This document shows positions 1 through 6,248 of a stretch of DNA of 10,719 nt, in pieces. The position numbers and the translations under genes are program-made. Position 1 is the stretch's first letter. Each line of letters starts with the position of its first letter. Below the pieces are notes generated by a model that was given only the letters and a program-made list of their open reading frames with translations, was not told where the DNA came from and did no database searches. The DNA comes from an uncultured Eubacteriales bacterium (GTDB taxonomy: Bacteria; Bacillota; Clostridia; Oscillospirales; QAKW01). Location of the stretch: positions 1 to 10,719 of the forward strand of contig CAKRPM010000022.1 of assembly GCA_934378025.1 (NCBI GenBank), read 5' to 3'.

Positions 1-2
1 AT

Positions 3-104
3 ATTGAAGCGGCCAAACAAAGCGGTATGAACGCTCATCTTTTTACCGGCACGGACGATTACATCGCCGCGCTCGAGCGTCTCACCGGCCGACCGCTGGA
101 ATAA
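3..104 (+). CDS. HAD-superfamily hydrolase, C-terminal fragment
   Basis: Only the last 33 codons of this gene are in the window; it runs off the left edge and stops with TAA at 102-104. The visible peptide begins IEAAKQSGMNAHLFTG and ends ERLTGRPLE. This matches the usual end of HAD subfamily IA phosphatases, where a stretch of the type N-x-E-A-A-x-x-x-G-M follows the acidic motif IV and leads to a last beta strand and helix. The catalytic motifs would lie upstream and cannot be seen, so the substrate is unknown. An intrinsic terminator follows 18 nt after the stop, so the gene is last in its transcription unit. The reading frame is supported by the absence of any other plausible frame reaching the edge; the family call rests on one short motif. 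Confidence 0.6.
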   Translation: MEAAKQSGMNAHLFTGTDDYIAALERLTGRPLE

Positions 105-122
105 AAACATTGCACGAAAAAC

Positions 123-175
123 AAAAATCATCCCGTCGGCGCCGAAAAAAACGCAGCCGTTATGGGATGATTTTT
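123..175. terminator. Bidirectional intrinsic terminator
   Basis: AAAAATCATCCC at 123-134 is perfectly complementary to GGGATGATTTTT at 164-175, a 12-bp stem with a 29-nt loop. On the + strand the stem runs into TTTTTATTTTT and would end the HAD-like transcript. On the - strand it runs into TTTTTGTTTTT and would end any transcript coming from the 176-356 interval. The long loop is less typical than that of the other terminators here. Confidence 0.75.
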
Positions 176-317
176 ATTTTTGCAAAAGAGTTTTTTGCAT
201 TGCGGCCAAACCTGCTCCGCCCCGGTATTTCGCTTTTTGGGGTACACAGCGATAAGCGGCAAAGTATTCCGCGCAAAACCGCCCCGCTGCATCTTCCCTG
301 CACGCTTTATACACCAA
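174..317 (-). CDS. Possible small Cys-containing protein or gene remnant
   Basis: The open frame on the - strand between the two terminators ends with TAA at 174-176, directly before the 123-175 terminator. Its sequence looks protein-like (KACREDAAGRFCAEYFAAYR, then CVPQKAKYRGGAGLAAMQ), rich in Ala, Cys, aromatic and charged residues. No ATG lies in frame after the ABC-operon terminator. The best start is TTG at 315-317 (or GTG at 312-314), with GGGGAG about 9 nt upstream, giving about 47 residues. The frame stays open upstream into the terminator hairpin, so it could also be the 3' remnant of a longer gene. I do not recognise the family. It may be chance; the adjoining terminator on the same strand is the main argument for a gene. 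Confidence 0.25.
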   Translation of the reverse strand: MVYKACREDAAGRFCAEYFAAYRCVPQKAKYRGGAGLAAMQKTLLQK

Positions 318-356
318 GGCCGTTTGCTCCCCGCAAAAGCCCTCTGATAAAACACA

Positions 357-390
357 AAAAACGTCCGAAAGAAAACTTTCGGACGTTTTT
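357..390 (-). terminator. Terminator of the amino-acid ABC operon
   Basis: AAAAACGTCCGAAAG at 357-371 pairs perfectly with CTTTCGGACGTTTTT at 376-390 around a 4-nt loop, a 15-bp stem. Read on the - strand the hairpin is followed by a run of T. It starts about 10 nt beyond the ATPase stop codon, so it ends the three-gene transport operon. Confidence 0.92.
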
Positions 391-400
391 AATACTGATT

Positions 401-1132
401 TTATAATACGCAACGCAAAAAGTCTTTTGTGCGCTCTTCTTTCGGATTTTCAAAAATTTCCTTCGGCGTTCCCTGTTCAACAATTACGCCGTCCGCCATA
501 AACAGCACACGATCTGCCACGTCCCGCGCGAACCCCATCTCATGCGTTACCACTACCATGGTCATTCCGCCGTCCGCCAGTTCCCGCATAACCTGCAGCA
601 CCTCGCCAACCATTTCGGGGTCCAGTGCGCTGGTCGGCTCGTCAAACAGCATAATGTCGGGATCCATGGCCAGGGCTCTGGCAATGGCCACCCGCTGCTT
701 TTGCCCGCCGGAAAGCTGATGAGGATAATTGTCTGCTTTATCCGCCAGCCCCACACGCGTCAACAGTTCCATCGCCTTTTGGCGCGCCTGCTCCTTAGTC
801 GCCTTGCCGAGCTCCACCGGAGCAAACATAACATTTTTCAAAACCGTCATGTGAGAAAACAGATTAAACTGTTGAAACACCATCCCGATATTTTCACGAA
901 CCCGATTGATATCGGTTTTTTTATCGGAAATTTCATAACCGTCCACGAAAATCTGCCCGGAGGTGGACTCCTCCAATCGGTTCAAACACCGTAAAATCGT
1001 TGATTTGCCGGAGCCGGACGGGCCGATCAAACAAACAACCTCGCCCTCCTGAACCTCCAAATCAATTCCCTTTAAAACCTCTAAATGATCAAAGGACTTA
1101 TAAAGGTTTTTAACGCTCACTTTACTTTCCAA
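401..1132 (-). CDS. glnQ: Polar amino-acid ABC transporter ATP-binding protein
   Basis: This is the cytoplasmic ATPase that powers uptake of a polar amino acid together with the permease and binding protein encoded just upstream. It has 243 residues, the usual size for the GlnQ/HisP/ArtP family. All expected motifs are present: Walker [10 protein letters not shown] (37-45), Q-loop in VFQQFNLF (85-92), signature LSGGQ (140-144), Walker B IMLFDE (160-165), D-loop SALD (168-171) and the switch His197 in VVTHEMG. The start is a TTG codon at 1130-1132, chosen because AGAAAGGAG (1141-1149) lies 8 nt upstream and no ATG is near. The first 11 nt overlap the end of the permease gene, indicating translational coupling. 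The amino acid transported cannot be told from the ATPase; glnQ is the family name and does not show that glutamine is the substrate. Confidence 0.95.
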   Translation of the reverse strand: MESKVSVKNLYKSFDHLEVLKGIDLEVQEGEVVCLIGPSGSGKSTILRCLNRLEESTSGQIFVDGYEISDKKTDINRVRENIGMVFQQFNLFSHMTVLKNVMFAPVELGKATKEQARQKAMELLTRVGLADKADNYPHQLSGGQKQRVAIARALAMDPDIMLFDEPTSALDPEMVGEVLQVMRELADGGMTMVVVTHEMGFARDVADRVLFMADGVIVEQGTPKEIFENPKEERTKDFLRCVL

Positions 1133-1802
1133 CGTTAAGTCTCCTTTCTATTTGCCTGATCGCAAAGGACAGGATCGAAATTACAACCAAATAGGCAAGT
1201 CCGATCATAATATAGGTAGCAAACATCTTATAGGTGGAGTATGCATACTGTTGTCCCTGATAAACAATTTCCTGAAGAGAAATGGTCGAGGCGAGGGAAG
1301 AATCCTTCAGCGTTATGATAAACTGATTGCACAGTGAAGGAATACAAATCCGAAATGCCTGCGGCAAAATAACCTTTGCCATAGCGCGCGTCTTGGACAG
1401 GCCGAGGCTTCTCGCCGCCTCCATCTGACCCACGTCCACGGCATTGATCGCTCCGCGGAAAATTTCAGAAATGTACGCGCCCGCATTCAACGCCAACGTC
1501 ACCGTGGCTGCCGCAAAGGCAGAAATTTTAAAGCCGCGGACGCCAATGGCGCTGATCAGCTGCGGAATACCGAAATAAATAATAAACAACTGCACGATAA
1601 ACGGTGTGCCGCGAATCAGCCAAATGTAAAATTTCGAGATCCAGCTGATCGGTTTAATCTTCGATATTCCCATCAGACAGGACAGCAAGCCGATCACCAA
1701 GGCGATCAGCAGAGAAAGCACGGTTACCTGCGCCGTAACCCACATACCTTTCAGCAACAGCTCGCCGACCCGTGCAAAATCAAATCCCTCAAATAAACTC
1801 AT
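1122..1802 (-). CDS. glnP: Polar amino-acid ABC transporter permease
   Basis: This inner-membrane permease of 226 residues belongs to the HisM/GlnP group and is normally a homodimer in the membrane. Hydrophobic segments are visible at about residues 22-44, 66-86, 93-112 and 193-215, with a further one likely around the EAA region. The signature RGTP is at 64-67. The EAA loop that docks on the ATPase is at about 128-148 ([20 protein letters not shown]), followed by the conserved LKDSSL at 165-170. The start ATG (1800-1802) has GAGGAAG a few nt upstream. The gene overlaps the ATPase gene by 11 nt and lies 68 nt after the binding-protein gene, with a strong hairpin between them. Substrate specificity is probably set by the binding protein. 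Confidence 0.95.
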   Translation of the reverse strand: MSLFEGFDFARVGELLLKGMWVTAQVTVLSLLIALVIGLLSCLMGISKIKPISWISKFYIWLIRGTPFIVQLFIIYFGIPQLISAIGVRGFKISAFAAATVTLALNAGAYISEIFRGAINAVDVGQMEAARSLGLSKTRAMAKVILPQAFRICIPSLCNQFIITLKDSSLASTISLQEIVYQGQQYAYSTYKMFATYIMIGLAYLVVISILSFAIRQIERRLNVGK

Positions 1803-1823
1803 ATTTCTTCCTCAAACATAACT

Positions 1824-1852
1824 GCACGGCTTGACGATAAGTCAAGCCGTGC
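1824..1852 (-). promoter_or_regulatory. Intercistronic hairpin between binding protein and permease genes
   Basis: GCACGGCTTGAC at 1824-1835 pairs perfectly with GTCAAGCCGTGC at 1841-1852 around a 5-nt loop. On the operon strand it is followed by AGTTATGTTTGAGG, not by a T-run, so it is not a complete intrinsic terminator there. Stem-loops at this place in ABC operons are known to protect the upstream binding-protein mRNA from 3' decay and so raise its level over the permease, as with malE-malF. That role is inferred here. Confidence 0.75.
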
Positions 1853-1870
1853 CGCAACTTTTTTCACAAA

Positions 1871-2635
1871 CTATTTTGTGGCAATATACTTATCCAAAAT
1901 CTCCTGATATTTGCCGTTTGCCTTCAAATTGGCAAGTCCCTTGTTGAACATTTCAACCAGTTCATCATTACCGGCGTCTTTCATAACCGCCAGTCCGTAA
2001 GACGAACCCTGCTCCATTTCGGTAACCATTTTCAGGCCGTTGCCCTGCGAAATGCCGTATCCCATAACCGGGTAATCCTCAAAGCAAGCGACAACCGTTC
2101 CGGTCTTGACCGCTTCGTACATAACGGCGCTGTTTTCCAAAACATCAATTTCAAAGGCATACTTGTCTTTAATGCTGTTGGCAAATTCCTGACCTTCCGT
2201 ACCGGTTTTTACAGCAACCTTTTTCCCTTGCAGATCTGCATAGGATTTAATATCCGTATTGTTGGCAGCCACGGCCATTACAATTCCGGAATCATAATAC
2301 GGATCGGTAAAATTATAGGTTTGTTTGCGCACCGGCGTAATGCTCATACCGGCAATTACAGCGTCCGCCTGGCTGGTTTCCAGCGCCGTAACGGCCGCGT
2401 TAAATCCAAGTGATTTCAGTTCGTATTTAAAGCCCTGATCCTCGGAAATCGCCTTGATCAAATCAACATCGATGCCCACAAAGTCGCCGTTGCTGTCTGT
2501 AAACTCAAACGGTGCAAACGTCGTATCGGTGGCAATGGTGTACACCTTTTCACCGCTCTTGCCGCAGGCGGCAAGCGAGGCAATCATCATCAGGCACGCC
2601 AATGCCGCAACAATTCTTTTAATTGTTTTCTTCAT
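1871..2635 (-). CDS. glnH: Amino-acid ABC transporter substrate-binding lipoprotein
   Basis: This 254-residue extracellular receptor captures a polar amino acid and delivers it to the permease. The N-terminus is a lipoprotein signal: MKKTIKR, a hydrophobic stretch, then lipobox LAAC at 21-24, so Cys24 should carry the lipid anchor. The mature part is a family 3 periplasmic-binding fold, with ATDTTFAPFEF (35-45), GIDVDL (54-59), DAVIAGMSITPVRKQTYNFT (91-110) and FEDYP (185-189). Arg103 and Asp187 sit where family members hold the alpha-carboxylate and alpha-amino groups of the ligand. ATG at 2633-2635 has GGAGGAG 6 nt upstream (2642-2648). It is first in the operon, behind a consensus promoter. 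Glutamine, a basic amino acid and cystine are all possible ligands; glnH is used as the family name only. Confidence 0.93.
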   Translation of the reverse strand: MKKTIKRIVAALACLMMIASLAACGKSGEKVYTIATDTTFAPFEFTDSNGDFVGIDVDLIKAISEDQGFKYELKSLGFNAAVTALETSQADAVIAGMSITPVRKQTYNFTDPYYDSGIVMAVAANNTDIKSYADLQGKKVAVKTGTEGQEFANSIKDKYAFEIDVLENSAVMYEAVKTGTVVACFEDYPVMGYGISQGNGLKMVTEMEQGSSYGLAVMKDAGNDELVEMFNKGLANLKANGKYQEILDKYIATK

Positions 2636-2756
2636 AAAAATCTCCTCCGTTTTATGTAATGAATTCTTTTCATGCAGGTTTTTTCTCCTACCGAAACGCA
2701 GGTGACAGCGAAAAGATGCCGACTGCGAGGGTATTTTCCGATTTTCAAACCTTTAT
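2636..2756 (-). promoter_or_regulatory. 5' leader of the ABC operon, about 120 nt
   Basis: The predicted start of transcription lies near 2756, leaving about 120 nt of untranslated leader before the binding-protein ATG. It holds a short stem (CGCAG 2697-2701 with CTGCG 2723-2727, + strand) and two copies of GCAGGT, but no strong terminator-like hairpin. I could not match it to a T-box, lysine, glycine, SAM or glutamine riboswitch. The length would allow leader regulation, but nothing visible proves it. Confidence 0.3.
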
Positions 2757-2762
2757 ACGGAT

Positions 2763-2791
2763 ATTATAGCATATTTTCCCTTTTCTGTCAA
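2763..2791 (-). promoter_or_regulatory. Consensus SigA promoter of the ABC operon
   Basis: On the - strand TTGACA (2786-2791) and TATAAT (2763-2768) match consensus at all 12 positions and are separated by exactly 17 bp. No other promoter is apparent for the operon. An inverted repeat CCGAT-CCC-ATCGG lies 4 bp upstream of the -35 box at 2796-2808, where an activator or repressor could bind. Confidence 0.93.
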
Positions 2792-2795
2792 TGCA

Positions 2796-2808
2796 CCGAT
2801 CCCATCGG
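2796..2808. repeat. Short palindrome upstream of the ABC promoter
   Basis: CCGAT (2796-2800) and ATCGG (2804-2808) form a perfect 5-bp inverted repeat around CCC, just upstream of the -35 box of the ABC operon. It may be a regulator site. The small size means chance is possible. Confidence 0.3.
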
Positions 2809-2981
2809 GCGGCACTCCGTCCGTCACATACTCCTGCACCCAAAGATTTTATCACAAAACGAGCATAAAGTCAATAAAATGAACTTTTTTCAAAATATTA
2901 TTAAGATTATAAGTTTTTTTGGTAATTTTTGTCTTATTACCGCACATTTTGTTTTATTTTCTTAAGAACACTTAAAAAATG
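2809..2981. other. AT-rich intergenic stretch without a gene
   Basis: The interval between the redox-operon terminator and the ABC promoter holds no convincing gene. It is sharply A+T-rich: only 10 of the 60 bases at 2881-2940 are G or C, with repeated A and T tracts. A weak inverted repeat GGTAAT (2921-2926) / ATTACC (2936-2941) is present. The short open frames here have low-complexity products and no ribosome binding site. Confidence 0.6.
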
Positions 2982-3026
2982 AAAAAACGTTCGCCGCAGT
3001 CAAACGACCGAGGACGAACGCTTTTT
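2982..3026 (-). terminator. Terminator of the redox operon
   Basis: On the - strand CGTTCGTC (from 3020-3013) pairs with GGCGAACG (2995-2988), with one G-T pair. An inner 5-bp stem closes on a GTTT loop, and the hairpin is followed by six T. It starts about 30 nt after the DUF1667 gene stop and closes the three-gene operon. Confidence 0.85.
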
Positions 3027-3055
3027 CTATATGTGTATCAAATGGAGAGCAAAAA

Positions 3056-3415
3056 TTATTTTACATTGCCGGTTGCAACAATGTCCACGCCGGTTCCCAA
3101 AATGTTGGGAATCAGCACATCGCCGCACTGAACCGGTGCTTTTACATGCAGTGCATGAATTTCTTTCATGCAATCCATGACCTTTTCTTTCGGCAGAGGC
3201 TTCGCGCTGCGTACAGCCACCAAAATGCTGTCGCCGCCCTCTACCAAAACCGTAGAAGTCAGTGTTCTGACCGGTGCGGTAAACTCCGCCTCGGCATACG
3301 CCTTGCCGCGCGGGCAGGTATATCCCTCTATGGAGGTGATATTTTTCTTTTCATCACCGACTACGTGGATGGTGCAGCCGGTGGGGCAAACGGTACAAAT
3401 GATATCTTTTTCCAT
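3056..3415 (-). CDS. DUF1667 protein with CxxCxxxC cysteine motif
   Basis: This 119-residue protein matches DUF1667 (COG3862, described as having conserved CxxC pairs). Near the N-terminus Cys7, Cys10 and Cys14 (CTVCPTGC) and Cys34 (TCPRG) form a CxxC-x3-C-x19-C pattern. It resembles the [4Fe-4S] binding segment at the start of molybdopterin oxidoreductases, so an Fe-S cluster is likely but unproven. Two more cysteines lie further on (Cys82, and Cys97 in VQCGDV). The gene begins 3 nt after the stop of the FAD oxidoreductase, and its ribosome binding site GGAGG (3424-3428) lies inside that gene, so the two are translationally coupled. Family members commonly sit beside glycerol-3-phosphate dehydrogenase-like genes. 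Inferred role: a small electron-transfer subunit of that complex. Confidence 0.88.
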   Translation of the reverse strand: MEKDIICTVCPTGCTIHVVGDEKKNITSIEGYTCPRGKAYAEAEFTAPVRTLTSTVLVEGGDSILVAVRSAKPLPKEKVMDCMKEIHALHVKAPVQCGDVLIPNILGTGVDIVATGNVK

Positions 3416-3418
3416 GGT

Positions 3419-4660
3419 TTACGCCTCCGTAACTTCAATCGTTAAAGATTTAATCCCCTTGGGGTTGACAGAAACTTTTTCAATTTCACCCGGATTTACC
3501 TTAATGGCTTTGCGGGTAAAGAGCACGTTGTCGCCGTCCTTGGCGGTAATTACAACGCCCTTCTTCGGTGCCAATACACGGAAATAGAAATTCACTTTTT
3601 CGTCAACGTTGGGGCTGACCTTCTGCGGGCAAACATAACGAACGTTTTCGCCGGTCACAACGGTAATTTCATCGCCGCCGCCCAGTGTACCTGCCGCGTA
3701 TTTGGCAGCGGAAGCACCGGCAATGGCGCTTTCCGTGGAAACATTGTCGACCAAGTCGTTAACATGAACGACGTTGCCGCAGGCAAAAACGCTTTCCGTA
3801 CTGGTCTGCATAAATTGGTTAACCGCCGGGCCGTTGGTGATGCGATTGATTTCAATGCTGGCCTTGCGGGTAATCTCGTTTTCGGGGATCAAGCCGACCG
3901 ACAGCAACAACGTGTCGCACTCAAACAGCTGCTCCGTACCGGGAATGGGTTGCTTTTTATCGTCCACTTCAGCCACGACAACACCCTCTACACGATCGTT
4001 GCCTTTAATGTCGACAATCGTATGAGAAAGCATCAGCGGAATACCGAAATCGTCCAAGCATTGTACGCGGTTACGAGTCAAACCTGCCAAATAATCCTGC
4101 AGTTCCACCACTGCTTCCACTTTGGCGCCTTCCAGCGTCATTCTTCTGGCCATGATCATGCCGATATCGCCGGAACCCAAAATCACAACTTTTTTGCCGA
4201 CCATTTCATTTTGACGGTTCATCAGTCTTTGTGCCGCACCGGCCGTATAAATACCGGCGGGACGGGTGCCCGGAATACAAATATTGGCACGTGTACGCTC
4301 TCTGCAGCCCATGGCCAAGACAATGGCACCGGCACTGATTTTGGTCACACCGTATTTGCTGTTGATGCAATAAACCTCTTTATCGCCGATTTCCAGCACC
4401 ATGCTGTTCAGCAGCGTATCAACGCCGGCTTGCTCGGCTTCCTTGACAAAGCGACCGAAATATTCGGGACCGGTCAGTTCTTCTTTAAACAGTTTCAAAC
4501 CAAAACCCGGATGGATGCATTGCTGCAAAATACCGCCCAGCTTTTCGTCTCTCTCAATAATCAGTACCTTCTCGGCACCGGCTTTTTTGGCCGCAACGGA
4601 GGCCGCGAGTCCGGCCGGACCGCCGCCGATTACGGCAACATCGCATTTAATTTCGTACAT
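3419..4660 (-). CDS. FAD/NAD(P)-dependent oxidoreductase, GlpB-position subunit
   Basis: This 413-residue flavoprotein has an N-terminal FAD-binding Rossmann motif GGGPAG (12-17) followed by the acidic end of strand 2 (IIERDEKLGG). A second dinucleotide motif GSGDIG (162-167) is for NAD(P)H, and FACGNVVHVNDLVDNVS (292-308) is the late FAD-contacting segment of the pyridine nucleotide-disulphide reductase class. There is no redox-active CxxC of the thioredoxin-reductase kind. The last 80 residues form a small extra domain (CPQKVSPNVDEKVNFYFR onward) that I cannot assign. ATG at 4658-4660 has AGGAGG about 8 nt upstream, and the gene starts 13 nt after the upstream gene ends. It probably passes electrons between the GlpA-like subunit and NAD(P) or another carrier. 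The exact acceptor is unknown. Confidence 0.88.
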   Translation of the reverse strand: MYEIKCDVAVIGGGPAGLAASVAAKKAGAEKVLIIERDEKLGGILQQCIHPGFGLKLFKEELTGPEYFGRFVKEAEQAGVDTLLNSMVLEIGDKEVYCINSKYGVTKISAGAIVLAMGCRERTRANICIPGTRPAGIYTAGAAQRLMNRQNEMVGKKVVILGSGDIGMIMARRMTLEGAKVEAVVELQDYLAGLTRNRVQCLDDFGIPLMLSHTIVDIKGNDRVEGVVVAEVDDKKQPIPGTEQLFECDTLLLSVGLIPENEITRKASIEINRITNGPAVNQFMQTSTESVFACGNVVHVNDLVDNVSTESAIAGASAAKYAAGTLGGGDEITVVTGENVRYVCPQKVSPNVDEKVNFYFRVLAPKKGVVITAKDGDNVLFTRKAIKVNPGEIEKVSVNPKGIKSLTIEVTEA

Positions 4661-4673
4661 ATCCTGCCCCTCC

Positions 4674-6113
4674 TTATTTCACTTTGCCGCAAATCATGTA
4701 GGAACGTTTGTTGTTCTTGCAAACCTGATTTGTCGGGATGTTGAGTTCGCGTGCAATGATCTCCAGCACCTTCGGGCCGCAGAAGCCGCCTTGGCAACGA
4801 CCCATGCCGGCGCGCAAACGACGTTTTACAGCGTCCATGCTGCGGGCGGGGATGGGCGAGTGAATGGCGTCTACGATTTCACCCTCGGTAACCGTTTCGC
4901 AGCGGCAAACAATATTGCCGTACAACGGATTTTTCTGAATCAGTTTTTCCTGTTCCTCCAAGGGCAGCTCGTGGAAGCGGGCAATTCCCTTTCTCTTGGT
5001 AATGAAATTGTCTTTCCAGACCATCTCAAGACCCATATCTTTCAGCAGGTGGGCAACATACGTGCCGATGGAAACCGAGCAGGTCAGTCCGGTGGAACGA
5101 ACGCCGGACAAATTGATATATCCGCCCAGATCCTCGTATGTATCAATATGAAGTCCTTCCGGATTACGGTTGGCACGCAAGCCGCTGTACTGTGTAATGG
5201 TGTCGCGGAATACAACGTTCGGGATCAGTTTGGAAACATCCTCACGAATGCTTGCAAGTCCCTCTGCATTGGTGGATTTATCAAATTTATCGGTCAAATT
5301 CTCCGCCGTAGGACCTACCAGCATATTTCCGTGCATGGTCGGCGTCATCAGCTTTCCTTTGGTCAGCTTTGTCGGAATGGGCAGTACGATATGATTGACC
5401 TTGCAGGAAGTGTTCTTATCCAAAATATAGAACTGGCCTTTTCTCGGATTTACATAGTAATCGTTTTTGCCCACCATGGCGGCAATGTCATCGCAGTGCA
5501 GTCCGGCAGCATTGATAATATAATCCGCCTCGATTTCTCCGGCCGTCGTTTTTGCGCCGACTACCTTTCCGTCCTTGGTGGTAATACCGGTCACTTCGGT
5601 TTCCAGCAAAAAGCGTGCGCCGTTGGCCACTGCATTTTCCGCCATGGCAACCACAAACAAAAACGGATCGATAATGCTCTCGCGCGGAATATAAAGTCCG
5701 CCCTTTACCTCAGGGTTCAGCTCGGGCTCCATCTCCAGCAATTGCTCGCGCGAACGGTACTCGATATCGTACACTCTGTTTTTCAGTGCTTTTTCCTTAA
5801 TTGCGGGCAACTGTTCAAATTGCTCTTCGGTAATTGCCGGCAAAATCGCACCGATTCTGGAAAACGGAATATCCAAATCTTTACATAGCTGATCGTATCT
5901 CGGATTTGCCGCTACAACCAACTCACTCTCCAACGTACCGGGTGCGGCGTCATACCCCGTATGGATAATCGCGCTGTTGCTTTTGGAGCAATCTCCGCCG
6001 ACATCATCGTTTTTATCTACGCAAATTACATCCAGATTGTACTTGGTAAGTTCTCTGGTAATGGCAGTGCCGACCGCCCCGGCGCCGATTACCAATACAT
6101 CAGTTTTCAACAT
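4674..6113 (-). CDS. GlpA/LhgO-like FAD oxidoreductase with BFD [2Fe-2S] domain
   Basis: This 479-residue protein has a DAO-type FAD domain (GAGAVG at 10-15, then VDKNDDVGGDCSKSNSAIIH) followed by a C-terminal BFD-like [2Fe-2S] domain with Cys403-x-Cys405 and Cys440-x4-Cys445. The same architecture occurs in anaerobic glycerol-3-phosphate dehydrogenase GlpA. However, the HTGYDAAPGTLESEL region is closer to the COG0579 group, which includes L-2-hydroxyglutarate oxidases. Oxidation of glycerol-3-phosphate to dihydroxyacetone phosphate is the most likely reaction because of the gene set and the divergent DeoR/GlpR-type regulator; another 2-hydroxy acid is possible. No glpK or glpF lies in the window. 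ATG at 6111-6113 follows AGGAGGT (6118-6124). No membrane segment is seen. Confidence 0.85.
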   Translation of the reverse strand: MLKTDVLVIGAGAVGTAITRELTKYNLDVICVDKNDDVGGDCSKSNSAIIHTGYDAAPGTLESELVVAANPRYDQLCKDLDIPFSRIGAILPAITEEQFEQLPAIKEKALKNRVYDIEYRSREQLLEMEPELNPEVKGGLYIPRESIIDPFLFVVAMAENAVANGARFLLETEVTGITTKDGKVVGAKTTAGEIEADYIINAAGLHCDDIAAMVGKNDYYVNPRKGQFYILDKNTSCKVNHIVLPIPTKLTKGKLMTPTMHGNMLVGPTAENLTDKFDKSTNAEGLASIREDVSKLIPNVVFRDTITQYSGLRANRNPEGLHIDTYEDLGGYINLSGVRSTGLTCSVSIGTYVAHLLKDMGLEMVWKDNFITKRKGIARFHELPLEEQEKLIQKNPLYGNIVCRCETVTEGEIVDAIHSPIPARSMDAVKRRLRAGMGRCQGGFCGPKVLEIIARELNIPTNQVCKNNKRSYMICGKVK

Positions 6114-6130
6114 AATTACCTCCTGAATTC

Positions 6131-6150
6131 ATACAATGTCAACATTATAC
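6131..6150. promoter_or_regulatory. Candidate operator over the redox-operon promoter
   Basis: ATACAATGT (6131-6139) and ACATTATAC (6142-6150) form an inverted repeat matching at 7 of 9 positions around CA. It covers the -10 box and predicted start point of the redox operon, a position suited to repression. The divergent DeoR-family protein is the obvious candidate to bind it; this is inference. Confidence 0.4.
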
Positions 6151-6172
6151 ATCACTTTGCCGAATAAGTCAA
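6144..6172 (-). promoter_or_regulatory. SigA promoter of the redox operon
   Basis: On the - strand TTGACT (6167-6172) and TATAAT (6144-6149) are 17 bp apart, 11 of 12 consensus bases. Transcription should start near 6137, leaving a leader of about 25 nt. Confidence 0.88.
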
Positions 6173-6194
6173 TATAATCTACGCAGAAAATGTG

Positions 6195-6223
6195 TTGATT
6201 TTTCACTTTTTTTGTGGTAAAAT
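6195..6223 (+). promoter_or_regulatory. SigA promoter of the divergent DeoR gene
   Basis: TTGATT (6195-6200) and TAAAAT (6218-6223) are 17 bp apart. Transcription should start near 6230, about 20 nt before the ATG. This promoter is back-to-back with the redox-operon promoter, the two -35 boxes being 22 bp apart. Confidence 0.75.
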
Positions 6224-6248
6224 AAAGCAAACTGTAAGGGGTGAGTAA

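Noticed and set aside
110..406. A 98-codon + strand open frame starting near the HAD stop
   Set aside because: It runs through two terminator hairpins, and its product is a run of Lys/Arg and Pro without family features.
2921..2941. Inverted repeat GGTAAT / ATTACC in the AT-rich spacer
   Set aside because: Six base pairs of mostly A-T with a 9-nt loop and no neighbouring T-run or promoter; chance is likely in such sequence.
2672..2965. A 97-codon + strand open frame across the ABC promoter region
   Set aside because: It crosses a consensus promoter and an AT-rich stretch, has no ribosome binding site and no family resemblance.
3764..5888. Two long + strand open frames (326 and 495 codons) antisense to the redox operon
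   Set aside because: They lie opposite two well-supported flavoprotein genes, have no recognisable domains and read as low-quality His/Asn/Gln-rich products. They are shadows caused by codon usage on the real strand.
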